59,376 nt of DNA, taken from the NCBI GenBank assembly GCA_944320865.1, contig CALUJC010000071.1:1-59376 (forward strand). Direction: 5' to 3'. Positions 17,820-25,441 of the stretch are shown in pieces. Positions within the stretch are counted from its first letter, which is position 1; every line of letters begins with the position of its first letter. The notes beneath the pieces were generated by a model. It saw only the letters and a list, made by a program, of their open reading frames with translations, made no database searches and had not been told where the DNA came from. Made by a program: the position numbers and the translations under genes. The DNA is from an uncultured Bacteroides sp. (GTDB taxonomy: Bacteria; Bacteroidota; Bacteroidia; Bacteroidales; Bacteroidaceae).

Positions 17820-17850
17820 CAAAAGTAGCTTTTTTGCCGCTACCAATCAA
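17820..17850 (-). promoter_or_regulatory. Promoter of the MNT nucleotidyltransferase gene
   Basis: Minus-strand TTG (17848-17850), 20-base spacer, TACTTTTG (17820-17827): a textbook Bacteroidetes promoter, with the start codon 21 bases further on. Confidence 0.6.
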
Positions 17851-17870
17851 CACTTTCCTGCCCAATTCAC

Positions 17871-17878
17871 TATATTTG
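17871..17878 (+). promoter_or_regulatory. -7 promoter box for the small protein/zeta-like pair
   Basis: TATATTTG matches TAnnTTTG 31 bases upstream of the ATG at 17909. The -33 region (TTTCC near 17854) is a weak match. Confidence 0.4.
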
Positions 17879-17908
17879 CATCACTGATAACGGAAAAGTT
17901 ACAAAACC

Positions 17909-18124
17909 ATGACAGAAAAAGAAATGAACTCCTACCGCTTCAGCCCCTACCAGGAACCTACCGACGAGATGCTGGAGCAAATCATGAAAGAAGTAGCCGA
18001 AGAAGCCCGGGAGAGCAACCGGAAGGCTACGGAAGAACATTGGGCGCGGATGCAGCAGAATATCTTGGTCAAGCAAGCCAAGTGGAGTGAAAAGATTAAT
18101 GCGATTGTCCATGGAAGGGAGTAA
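17909..18124 (+). CDS. Small hypothetical protein upstream of zeta-like kinase (possible antitoxin)
   Basis: A 71-residue, highly charged, probably helical protein starting MTEKEMNSYRFSPYQEPTDEM. No domain was recognised. It precedes the zeta-type kinase gene and overlaps it by 14 bases, so the two are almost certainly translated together. Its position and size suggest an antitoxin-like or chaperone-like partner, but no DNA-binding motif is visible. Function is an inference from context only. Confidence 0.7.
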   Translation: MTEKEMNSYRFSPYQEPTDEMLEQIMKEVAEEARESNRKATEEHWARMQQNILVKQAKWSEKINAIVHGRE

Positions 18125-18710
18125 GCGTTTGCCCGAAATGATAGTCATAGCCGGCCCTAATGGGTCGGGTAAGACTTCTGTGACCCAAAAGTTCCTGCAC
18201 CATGAATGGGCAGAAGGTACGTTGTATATTAATCCGGATGAAGTGGCAAAGGATAAATTCGGTGACTGGAATTCACCGGAAGCCGTAAAGAAAGCTGCCG
18301 ATTATTGTGCCGAATTGCGCAAGAAGTGCTTGCAAGAGCATACGAGCTTTGTTTTTGAAACGGTGATGTCGGCCGAAGATAAGGTAGATTTTATTGTCCG
18401 AGCTAAACAAAATGGTTTTTTTGTTCGTTTATTCTTTATTTCCACTTCTCACCCATCAATTAATGCGGCCAGAATAGCTGGGAGGGTAATGAAAGGGGGG
18501 CATGATGTGCCTATTGCTAAAATAATTTCTCGTTATTATAAATCTATAGAAAACTGCAAGACTGTTTCCCCAATCGTAGACCGCCTGTATGTTTACGACA
18601 ACTCTGTTGACGGTGAAGATGCCAAGTTGCAATTCCGTTTGGCCAACGGAAGATTGAAAAAGCAGTATGTGTCACCTATTGCCGAGTGGGCACAAATGCT
18701 GTTGCCTTAA
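18111..18710 (+). CDS. Zeta toxin family kinase
   Basis: A 199-residue P-loop protein. Walker A GPNGSGKTS is at 15-23, NPDEVAKD at 41-48 marks the substrate-binding region, and FVFETVMS near 80-87 contains the acidic residue typical of zeta toxins, which phosphorylate UDP-sugar precursors of peptidoglycan. Later RIAGRVMKGGHDVP fits the arginine-rich lid. The start at 18111 (MEGSKRLPEM) is preferred; 18087 and 18138 are alternatives. Base composition is less GC-rich than the flanking housekeeping genes, suggesting acquisition. Whether it is toxic or a housekeeping kinase-like relative cannot be told from sequence. Confidence 0.8.
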   Translation: MEGSKRLPEMIVIAGPNGSGKTSVTQKFLHHEWAEGTLYINPDEVAKDKFGDWNSPEAVKKAADYCAELRKKCLQEHTSFVFETVMSAEDKVDFIVRAKQNGFFVRLFFISTSHPSINAARIAGRVMKGGHDVPIAKIISRYYKSIENCKTVSPIVDRLYVYDNSVDGEDAKLQFRLANGRLKKQYVSPIAEWAQMLLP

Positions 18711-19169
18711 ATCTCTGCGACTTCTATTTGTCAATCAATCGGATTTCTCGTACTGTCCCCCTCTCCCCTTTACTAAATATGAAAAAAGCAAACAATTCCT
18801 TTCCGCCGAAACCTCGCCAAGACTGTCCGAACTCTACACAATCCCCCCCTTAACCCCGCTTATCCCCAATAAGTTGCGTCCGCGCTTTTGCTGACTTTTT
18901 ACCCGCGCCGTGCCTTCTTCGTACCCCAGTCGTACCCCATTCGGTATTGCTTCGCTCCCGCTTCGGCGCTATGGAGCGAAGCGGGAAGGTAGGAAATACG
19001 GACAGGGTGGGGCGGGGGGCGGAGGAATGAAGGGGTTAAAAATACTATGGCCTAACCTTTTTATACTTTCAGGATGAATATACTCTTATTCTTAGTCAGT
19101 GGCATTGGATTGACGTTGATGGTGTAGCTTTAGGTGTGTATCTTGTATGGATAAAAATAGTTTGTGAGC
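18711..19169. other. Gene-free stretch of 459 bases
   Basis: No convincing coding region. It contains the CGTACCCC-type repeat at 18919-19018; the remainder is AT-rich and leads into the accessory island. Confidence 0.6.
18919..19018. repeat. CGTACCCC-type interspersed repeat, copy 1
   Basis: Direct repeats CGTACCCC and CGTACCCCATTCGGTA are followed by a hairpin with arms CTTCGCTCC and GGAGCGAAG. The same order (CGTACCCC units, ATTCGGTA, a CTTCG-rich hairpin, AACGGACA-type tail) recurs at 53726-53820. Confidence 0.55.
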
Positions 19170-19559
19170 TTATTTGTTACGTATGCTAACAATGGGAACT
19201 GTTCTTGAATAATATTTGAATATTCCCACTTGTTTAGCGCATTTTCCTGTTGGGATTTTTATGATTTGCTTATCATAATATGATTTTCCATCCTCGCATA
19301 AAAAAAGTACAGTCAATCCTGTCGGTATCGTTAGAGAATATTTTTGTTCCAATTCATTAGCCAACGCTTCACCTGAATCAAGCACTTCAATGACTTCAAA
19401 AGATTTTTCACTTATGCAATCACCTTCTTGTTCAAACATTGTCATTTTTTCGTTGGAAAATTTTTCTTCTGTTTCCTTGATAGTTAAAAACCACCCAAAA
19501 ACAATCAATACAATAATACCAGTGATTACACCTCCAATAAATATAAGAAAATTCTTCAT
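19170..19559 (-). CDS. Membrane-anchored hypothetical protein
   Basis: A 129-residue protein with one N-terminal membrane segment (FLIFIGGVITGIIVLIVFGWFL, split here only for description, residues 4-25) followed by a soluble domain. No family was recognised. The soluble part has two cysteines likely in the periplasm (GDCISEK and LFLCEDG) and a third in GKCAKQVGIF. The coding region is markedly AT-rich compared with the window average. It is downstream of the HNH gene but has its own -7 box, so it is a separate unit. Confidence 0.7.
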   Translation of the reverse strand: MKNFLIFIGGVITGIIVLIVFGWFLTIKETEEKFSNEKMTMFEQEGDCISEKSFEVIEVLDSGEALANELEQKYSLTIPTGLTVLFLCEDGKSYYDKQIIKIPTGKCAKQVGIFKYYSRTVPIVSIRNK

Positions 19560-19586
19560 AACTAAAAATGTTTAATTGTTTATGTG

Positions 19587-19594
19587 CAAAAATA
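19587..19594 (-). promoter_or_regulatory. -7 promoter box of the membrane-anchored hypothetical
   Basis: TATTTTTG on the minus strand, 27 bases upstream of the start codon at 19559. Confidence 0.4.
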
Positions 19595-19624
19595 CTCATT
19601 TTTAGTTGATTTTAGTAAATTGGA

Positions 19625-20632
19625 TTAGCAAAAATCATCTATTCCTTCCTCTCCATTCCATTCTAATCCTTGGGCTAAAATAAAAGCTTTTTGTGCGCCT
19701 TGTTCTTCAAAGAATGTCTGTCCTTCATGGACAAATTTTTCATGTTCAAAAGTTACGGAAAGTAGTGAATACTTTTTTAATCCCTCATCCGCATGAGTTT
19801 TTATGAAAAGAGTATTATCATGTAAGGCAGAATCATCCACATAATGAATAGAGTATTGATTCTTTGTGACGACTGTTCCTTTTCCTATTCTATTGAGATA
19901 AGCTACTAAAGGTTCTGTGTCATTATATTGAGCCGGACATAAAGGAAACTCTGTTGGTGTTTTCCAGTTTCTTTGCATGGCGTTGTCTGTTAATGATTCT
20001 GTTAGATTGTCTTCAAATATCTGCATATTGTTTTCACGAGGATAATTGCCAGAAGGCTGTGTATAAATCCATTCTCCCAATTTTCCATTACTAATATTAC
20101 TTGAATTAGACGGGAGTGTCGCCCATGAACGCAATCTTTCATACGAGGCTCTCGCTTCTGCTTGTGTTACTGTTCGCATCCATCCAAAGTTGGGGGTATT
20201 GTTGGCAAATTTTTGTATGATAGATGGGTTATTGATAAAAGTTTCAATGCTTCCGCACAAGTACTCTATTTTTTTCTTTGTAATGGGATTGTTTAATACA
20301 TTTTCCAATTTTGTCAACCATCTCAAGTTTTGTGGCCTGTTATTCCGTCTATTAGTATCTATATGGTCAACTACATGTTGGGATGTTGGCGGCTCACCCA
20401 AGAAAGCACATGCCACGATGCGATGTACCCTTTCAGAACCGATTTCCAAATATCCTGTTTGTTCATTGACTTTTCCAAACGTCCAGATATCATCATCTTT
20501 TCTTTTTCTTTTGTTTTCACGGCTGTGCCGCAATACTGCACCGTTGTCACGTACGGAATAGTGCTCTCCTTTATAGATACAATCTTTGGTATCGTTGTAA
20601 TCATTTAATAGATGTAAAGCATCCATCTTCAT
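19625..20632 (-). CDS. HNH endonuclease domain protein
   Basis: A 335-residue protein. The N-terminal region (about 20-80) resembles NUMOD/HNH-3 proteins, with YLEIGSERVHRIVACAFLG leading to the HNH core HVVDHIDTNRRNNRPQNLRW (86-105; His90 and Asn97/98 are likely metal or catalytic residues). The C-terminal half (about 150-335) matches nothing recognised and may recognise a target or partner. Its ATG shares one base with the stop of the XRE gene (TAATG) and has an AGGAG ribosome site, so translation is coupled. AT-rich composition suggests horizontal gain. It could be a homing-type nuclease or part of a defence module. Confidence 0.8.
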   Translation of the reverse strand: MKMDALHLLNDYNDTKDCIYKGEHYSVRDNGAVLRHSRENKRKRKDDDIWTFGKVNEQTGYLEIGSERVHRIVACAFLGEPPTSQHVVDHIDTNRRNNRPQNLRWLTKLENVLNNPITKKKIEYLCGSIETFINNPSIIQKFANNTPNFGWMRTVTQAEARASYERLRSWATLPSNSSNISNGKLGEWIYTQPSGNYPRENNMQIFEDNLTESLTDNAMQRNWKTPTEFPLCPAQYNDTEPLVAYLNRIGKGTVVTKNQYSIHYVDDSALHDNTLFIKTHADEGLKKYSLLSVTFEHEKFVHEGQTFFEEQGAQKAFILAQGLEWNGEEGIDDFC

Positions 20633-21240
20633 TATCTCCTCAGTCTATTATAAGTTTCAAATGCTAATTGCAAAATTTGCTGCCATTCCTCTTGTGTTTT
20701 GTAGTCTAATTTTATATTGACAAGTATAGAACCATTTGTCGCATTTGTACAAACTTCTACATTGCAATTATTAGCGTTATCATAAATAGGTGCAATAGGG
20801 AGTAGTGGGTTTTCACCTATACGTTCTTTAAGGGTATCGCCTATAGTGAAAGTAATGAAATAGTCTGGCAAACAAAAGTCTGGTGTTGCACAATTTTCAT
20901 AGCCTGGTTCCTCTAATTTGCTAAAAATAATAGTAGAAGATTTTCCTAATTTGTGTAGCACATCTGGCACGTTATTAAAGAATTGGGATACAGCCTTTAG
21001 CTTCATGACTTCTGCATCGGATTCATTTTCTTCGTTAATTAATTCTATATCATCAGCGAGTATCCGAAAGAAATTCCGTTTTAAGACTTTTGAAATTTGT
21101 TTCAATTGAACAATGTCAATCTTACTACGTTTGAAAATGTCATACACATTATTCCTTTGGCAGCATATCAATTTTGCAAATTCTGTAATTGGAATTTGCT
21201 GCTTTCTTACTTCATTTTCAATGAGTTTCCCGATAGTCAT
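20632..21240 (-). CDS. XRE-type helix-turn-helix protein
   Basis: A 202-residue protein with an N-terminal lambda-repressor-like HTH (about 10-60, core ITEFAKLICCQRNNVYDIFKR). It is followed by about 140 residues without a recognised domain, containing several cysteines (GYENCATPDFCLPDYF and NNCNVEVC). The start at 21240 (MTIGKLIENEV) fits related Bacteroides regulators; the ATGs at 21255 and 21264 lie only about 20 and 10 bases from the -7 box. It heads the two-gene unit with the HNH protein, and probably represses it or targets the C-terminal domain to a ligand. Confidence 0.78.
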   Translation of the reverse strand: MTIGKLIENEVRKQQIPITEFAKLICCQRNNVYDIFKRSKIDIVQLKQISKVLKRNFFRILADDIELINEENESDAEVMKLKAVSQFFNNVPDVLHKLGKSSTIIFSKLEEPGYENCATPDFCLPDYFITFTIGDTLKERIGENPLLPIAPIYDNANNCNVEVCTNATNGSILVNIKLDYKTQEEWQQILQLAFETYNRLRR

Positions 21241-21272
21241 TTTGTCATTTGGCATATTGGTCATTTTTTATG

Positions 21273-21280
21273 CAAAAATA
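21273..21280 (-). promoter_or_regulatory. -7 promoter box of the XRE-HNH pair
   Basis: TATTTTTG on the minus strand. Transcription would start near 21266, which decides against the most upstream ATG at 21264. Confidence 0.45.
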
Positions 21281-21430
21281 CGAAACTTATATCTGATAAG
21301 AGAAAACGAGTGTATCATATTATTGTGCATATTTGAATATAACTTTAACTCAATCTTAGTTTTCATTGCTATATCTGTATAAATTTGAAAAGAAGATAGT
21401 ATGGCGTTTTCATGCAGCGGTGTTATTGCT

Positions 21431-21488
21431 ATTTATCTATTGGCAATATATAAAAATGGCTGTTTTTGTTTATTGCCAATAGATAAAT
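21431..21488. promoter_or_regulatory. Perfect 18-bp inverted repeat upstream of the Fic gene
   Basis: Arms ATTTATCTATTGGCAATA (21431-21448) and TATTGCCAATAGATAAAT (21471-21488) are exact reverse complements around a 22-base spacer. Each arm also contains its own near-palindrome, TATTG(G/C)CAATA, with centres 33 bases apart. It ends 27 bases before the -33 element of the Fic promoter, so a paired regulator operator is likely. Confidence 0.65.
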
Positions 21489-21515
21489 CCATATCTAAGT
21501 TGCTTATTTAGCTTG

Positions 21516-21546
21516 TTTGCCAGTTCCCCCAACTTTATTACCTTTG
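21516..21546 (+). promoter_or_regulatory. Promoter of the Fic gene
   Basis: TTTG (21516-21519), 19-base spacer, TACCTTTG (21539-21546); start codon 27 bases downstream. Confidence 0.6.
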
Positions 21547-21572
21547 CACAGCAATAACCCCTTTCCGCAGAG

Positions 21573-22370
21573 ATGAACCAAGAGCATAAAGACCGGTTGC
21601 TGCGGCTGATGGCAGAGCACAGGAGGCTGCACATTGCCGAGCAGATAGACTTTGAGAAGTTCTATCTCTATTCTATTATTGTCCACTCCACGGCGATAGA
21701 GGGGAGCACGGTGACGGAGGTGGAGGCGCAATTGCTGTTTGACGAGGGCATCACTTCGGGCAAGCGCACCATCACGGAACAGAACATGAACCTGGACCTG
21801 AGGGATGCTTACCTGTATGGGATGAAGTGGATAAAAAGGCATGAACCCATCACGGTGGACAGCCTGATTGCGTTGGCGGCCAAGGTGATGGCGCGCACAG
21901 GTGCAGAGTATCATGCCATGGGGGGAAACTTTTCGGCGGCCAGGGGGGAATTGCGCAAGCTGAATGTGACGGCCGGCGCGGAGGGCAGGTCGTACATGTC
22001 TTACCTGAAAGTGCCCGGGCGTCTGCAGGCTTTTTGCGAGGAGCTGAATGCATGCCGCAGGGCCATTGACCTGGCTGACGTGGCTGCGGTGTACGATTTG
22101 AGCTTTTGGGCGCACTTTGAGCTGGTCACCATTCACCCTTGGGCGGACGGCAACGGGCGCACTTGCCGGCTGCTGATGAACTTGCTGCAGATGGAGCATG
22201 GCCTGCTGCCCACCCGGATTCTGAGGGAGGACAAGGCCGAATATATCCAGGCACTCATCGACGCGCGCGAGCGGGAGGATGTGGAGCTTTTCCTGGACTA
22301 TATGGCCGGGCTTCAGTGCAGGCAGCTGGAGGCGGATATTGACGGCTTCATCCGCTCTATGGAAAGATAA
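21573..22370 (+). CDS. Fic family protein (predicted AMPylase) with N-terminal inhibitory motif
   Basis: A 265-residue Fic/DOC-fold protein. The active-site motif HPWADGNGRTCR starts at His188; it has the usual acidic residue and GNGR phosphate loop, though Trp-Ala replaces the common Pro-Phe. The inhibitory helix motif S/T-x3-E-G/N appears near the N-terminus as STAIEG (Ser39 to Gly44), placing it in class II self-inhibited Fic proteins. Such enzymes transfer AMP to Ser, Thr or Tyr hydroxyls. It stands alone behind a palindromic control region; no antitoxin gene is adjacent. Target unknown. Confidence 0.88.
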   Translation: MNQEHKDRLLRLMAEHRRLHIAEQIDFEKFYLYSIIVHSTAIEGSTVTEVEAQLLFDEGITSGKRTITEQNMNLDLRDAYLYGMKWIKRHEPITVDSLIALAAKVMARTGAEYHAMGGNFSAARGELRKLNVTAGAEGRSYMSYLKVPGRLQAFCEELNACRRAIDLADVAAVYDLSFWAHFELVTIHPWADGNGRTCRLLMNLLQMEHGLLPTRILREDKAEYIQALIDAREREDVELFLDYMAGLQCRQLEADIDGFIRSMER

Positions 22371-22490
22371 AAGGCTTTCTTAATTTTCCTTAACCCTGCC
22401 GTACTCTCGCATTTTATTCGTTACTTTGCATCAAATTTAGGTTTGGTGTGCCCTTCCCGCAAGGAGGGCGCGGTTGGTGTAGAGCGATTC

Positions 22491-23429
22491 ATGGGTAAAA
22501 TCACAATAACAAGTTGTCCTTTGTGTGGCGGAACACGGTTGGAGCGCGCCTTGACGTGCGTGGATCATTGTGTCTCCGGCGAGTCGTTCTACCTGTGCCG
22601 CTGCGCGGATTGCGGCTTCCTTTTCACACAAGATTTTCCGGAAGAGGGCGAGATAGGGCGCTACTATGAGACGCCTGCCTACATTTCGCACTCCGACACC
22701 CACAAGGGGTTGGTGAACAAGCTGTATCACTGGGTGCGGGCCTTCATGCTGAAGCGCAAGGCACGGCTGGTGGAGGGTGCTGCCCACCGCCGCACGGGCC
22801 GACTGCTGGACGTGGGCACGGGTACGGGATATTTCCCTGACACGATGCGCCGCCGTGGCTGGCAGGTGGAGGCAGTGGAGAAGAACGCCGGGGCAAGGGA
22901 CTTTGCACGCCGGCACTTCGCGCTGGAAGTGCAGCCGGAAAGTGCTTTGAAGGCGATGCCTTCGGAAGGGTTTGACGTCATCACCCTGTGGCACGTGATG
23001 GAGCACCTGGAGCACCTGGACGAAACGTGGCAGGAACTGCACCGCCTGCTGGCCGGGCGAGGCACGCTGGTGGTGGCGGTGCCCAACTGCACTTCGTATG
23101 ACGCAGACCGCTACGGGGCTTACTGGGCGGCCTACGACGTGCCCCGCCACTTGTGGCACTTCACGCCTGCCACCATGCAGCGGTTTGCCCTGAAGCACGG
23201 GTTTGTATTGGCGGCACGCCACCCCATGCCTTTCGACGCCTTCTATGTATCTATGCTGACGGAGCGGTACATGCGCCGGCGCGGGGCTTTTCTGCGCGGG
23301 TGGGCGACGGGCATCATGGCATGGTTCAGCTCGCTGGTGCGCAAGGACCGCAGCAGTTCGCTGATTTATGTGTTCCGTAAACAGGCATCCGCCCCGGCGG
23401 AGGATGCGGCGAAAGGAGGCATGGCATGA
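22491..23429 (+). CDS. Class I SAM-dependent methyltransferase with N-terminal zinc-ribbon-like cysteines
   Basis: A 312-residue protein. Two CxxC pairs (CPLCGG and CRCADCGF) form an apparent zinc ribbon in the first 45 residues. The Rossmann methyltransferase core follows, with motif I LLDVGTGTGYF and a Methyltransf-23-like segment ITLWHVMEHLEHLDETW. The start at 22491 (MGKITITSCPLCGG) places the first CxxC near the N-terminus. The stop overlaps the ftsX start by four bases (ATGA), so it belongs to the ftsX operon. Substrate unknown. Confidence 0.85.
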   Translation: MGKITITSCPLCGGTRLERALTCVDHCVSGESFYLCRCADCGFLFTQDFPEEGEIGRYYETPAYISHSDTHKGLVNKLYHWVRAFMLKRKARLVEGAAHRRTGRLLDVGTGTGYFPDTMRRRGWQVEAVEKNAGARDFARRHFALEVQPESALKAMPSEGFDVITLWHVMEHLEHLDETWQELHRLLAGRGTLVVAVPNCTSYDADRYGAYWAAYDVPRHLWHFTPATMQRFALKHGFVLAARHPMPFDAFYVSMLTERYMRRRGAFLRGWATGIMAWFSSLVRKDRSSSLIYVFRKQASAPAEDAAKGGMA

Positions 23430-24298
23430 GCAAGAAGTCGCGGGTATCGGTGTTCGACATGCAGTTTGTCACGGCAGGCATCAGCACGACGCTGGTGTTG
23501 TTGCTGCTGGGGCTGGTGGCCTTCTTTGTGCTGGCGGCCCACAACTTGTCGGTGTATGTGCGCGAGAATATCAGCTTCTCCATTCTGGTGAGCGACAACA
23601 TGAAGGAGCGCGACATCTTGCAGCTGCAGAAGCAGTTGTCGCGCCAGCCCTTTGTGCGCTACACGGAATACATCTCCAAGGAGCAGGCGCAGAAAGAGTA
23701 CATCGAGACCATGGGCATCGACCCGCAGGAGTTTGTGGGCTATAATCCGCTCACTGCTTCCATTGAGATAAAGCTGAAATCGGACTACGCCAATGCGGAC
23801 AGCATTGCCCGCATAGAGCAGCTCATCAAGCAGGACAGCAATGTGCGGGAGGTGAGTTACCGGAAGGAACTGGTAAATGCGGTGAACGACAACATACGCA
23901 AGATAAGCTTGTCGCTGCTGGCCTTGGCCGTGGTGCTGACGCTGATATCGTTTGCGTTGATAAACAATACCATCCGGCTGACCATCTATTCGCAACGTTT
24001 CCTTATCCACACCATGAAGCTGGTGGGGGCAAGCTGGGCATTCATCCGGCGGCCTTTCCTGCTGCGCAACTTGTGGATAGGCTTGCTTGCGGGGGCGGTG
24101 GCCAGCGGCATCTTGTGGGCGGCCGCCCGCTGGGTGGTGGCTTACGAGCCCGGACTGGTGAGGGTGGTGACGCCGCGCGTCATGCTGCTGGTGTCGGCGG
24201 TGGTGCTGGCATCGGGGGTGCTCATCACGTGGCTGTGTGCCTTGCTGTCCATCAACAAGTATTTGCGGATGAAGGCGGGCACGCTGTACTATATTTAA
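23426..24298 (+). CDS. ftsX: Cell division protein FtsX
   Basis: A 290-residue inner-membrane protein with the FtsX topology: a membrane helix near 20-40, a periplasmic domain (about 42-165), then three helices (about 170-192, 218-245, 255-278). FtsX with the ATPase FtsE links the division ring to peptidoglycan hydrolases. FtsE is not in this window, which is common in Bacteroidetes where the pair is separated. The permease segment ISFALINNTIRLTIYSQRF and LVGASWAFIRRPF match the family. Confidence 0.92.
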   Translation: MSKKSRVSVFDMQFVTAGISTTLVLLLLGLVAFFVLAAHNLSVYVRENISFSILVSDNMKERDILQLQKQLSRQPFVRYTEYISKEQAQKEYIETMGIDPQEFVGYNPLTASIEIKLKSDYANADSIARIEQLIKQDSNVREVSYRKELVNAVNDNIRKISLSLLALAVVLTLISFALINNTIRLTIYSQRFLIHTMKLVGASWAFIRRPFLLRNLWIGLLAGAVASGILWAAARWVVAYEPGLVRVVTPRVMLLVSAVVLASGVLITWLCALLSINKYLRMKAGTLYYI

Positions 24299-24325
24299 AT
24301 GGAAAATTGAGAATTGAAAATTAGC
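24299..24325. repeat. Short intergenic AATTGAGAATTGAAAATT repeat
   Basis: Tandem AAAATTGAGAATTGAAAATTA follows the ftsX stop codon. It is a short low-complexity direct repeat and has no coding role. Confidence 0.35.
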
Positions 24326-24334
24326 TGATATTAT

Positions 24335-24586
24335 ATGGACAGACAGAAATTTGCTTTTGGCAAGACGAACTTTGTGCTCTTGGCCGTGGGCATGGCGGTG
24401 GTCATTGTAGGCTTCCTGCTGATGGCGGGGCCGTCGTCTACGCCTACCCATTTTGAGCCGGACATCTTCAGCGTGCGGCGCATCAAGGTGGCCCCGCTGG
24501 TGTGCCTGCTGGGCTTTGTGTTTATGATTTATGCGGTGGTGAAGAAGCCGAAAGACAGTAATCCAGAATCGTTGACAAAGGAGTGA
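24335..24586 (+). CDS. DUF3098 domain membrane protein
   Basis: An 83-residue protein with two predicted membrane helices (about 13-32 and 52-70) joined by a loop containing FEPDIFSVRRIKVAP, the hallmark of DUF3098. Function is unknown. The family is usually found between ftsX and uppP in Bacteroidetes, as here, suggesting a link to envelope growth. The next start codon lies two bases after its stop. Confidence 0.85.
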   Translation: MDRQKFAFGKTNFVLLAVGMAVVIVGFLLMAGPSSTPTHFEPDIFSVRRIKVAPLVCLLGFVFMIYAVVKKPKDSNPESLTKE

Positions 24587-24587
24587 C

Positions 24588-25433
24588 ATGGAGGATTTGA
24601 CTATATTGGAGGCGATTATCATCGCTATTGTGGAGGGGCTGACGGAGTTCTTGCCCGTATCGTCGACGGGGCACATGATTATTGCCCAGAATGTGCTGGG
24701 TGTGGAGAGTACCCCGTTTGTCACGGCCTTTACGGTCATCATACAGTTTGGCGCCATCCTGTCGGTCATCTGCCTGTATTGGAAGCGTTTCTTTTACCCC
24801 AATGCCGAGCGGGCGGGCGTGTCCTACTGGCGGGCGATGTTCGACTTCTATGCCCGGCTGGTGGTGGGCGTGCTGCCTGCGGCTGTGCTGGGCCTGGCGT
24901 TCAACGATGCCATCGAGGCCAACTTCGGCAACGTGCAGCTGGTGGCTTGGATGCTGATTGTGGGCGGCGTGTTCATGCTGTTTTGCGACCGCATCTTCAA
25001 CAAGGGGTCGGAGGCGACGCGGCTCACGTACAAGCGTGCGTTGGTCATCGGCCTGGTGCAGTGCATCTCCATGATACCCGGTGTGTCGCGCTCCATGGCT
25101 ACCATCGTGGGCGGCATGTCGCAGCGGTTGACACGTAAGGCGGCGGCCGAGTTCTCCTTCTTCTTGGCGGTGCCCACCATGTTTGGCGCCACGTGCCTGG
25201 AGACGTACAAGATGATAAGCCACGGCAGCGGCTCGCTGCTGATGCAGGGCAACAACCTGGAGACGCTGATTGTGGGTTCGGCAGTAGCCTTCGTGGTAGC
25301 CATACTGGCCATAAAGTTCTTCATAAACTATGTGACGAAGTACGGCTTCAAGGCTTTTGGTTGGTATCGCATTGTGGTGGGCGGCGTCATCCTACTGATG
25401 CTGGCCATGGGTTATGAGTTGAAACTGGTGTAA
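24588..25433 (+). CDS. uppP: Undecaprenyl-diphosphate phosphatase
   Basis: A 281-residue polytopic membrane enzyme that recycles the lipid carrier of peptidoglycan synthesis and gives basal bacitracin tolerance. The BacA signatures are present: EGLTEFLPVSSTGHM near the N-terminus (Glu and Ser active-site residues) and ISMIPGVSRSMATI with the catalytic Arg. Length matches family. It sits in the ftsX-truB operon. Confidence 0.96.
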   Translation: MEDLTILEAIIIAIVEGLTEFLPVSSTGHMIIAQNVLGVESTPFVTAFTVIIQFGAILSVICLYWKRFFYPNAERAGVSYWRAMFDFYARLVVGVLPAAVLGLAFNDAIEANFGNVQLVAWMLIVGGVFMLFCDRIFNKGSEATRLTYKRALVIGLVQCISMIPGVSRSMATIVGGMSQRLTRKAAAEFSFFLAVPTMFGATCLETYKMISHGSGSLLMQGNNLETLIVGSAVAFVVAILAIKFFINYVTKYGFKAFGWYRIVVGGVILLMLAMGYELKLV

Positions 25434-25441
25434 CTTGGCCT

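Noticed and set aside
18667-18894. 75-codon open frame after the zeta-like gene
   Set aside because: Overlaps the zeta-like gene out of frame and lacks any feature or promoter.
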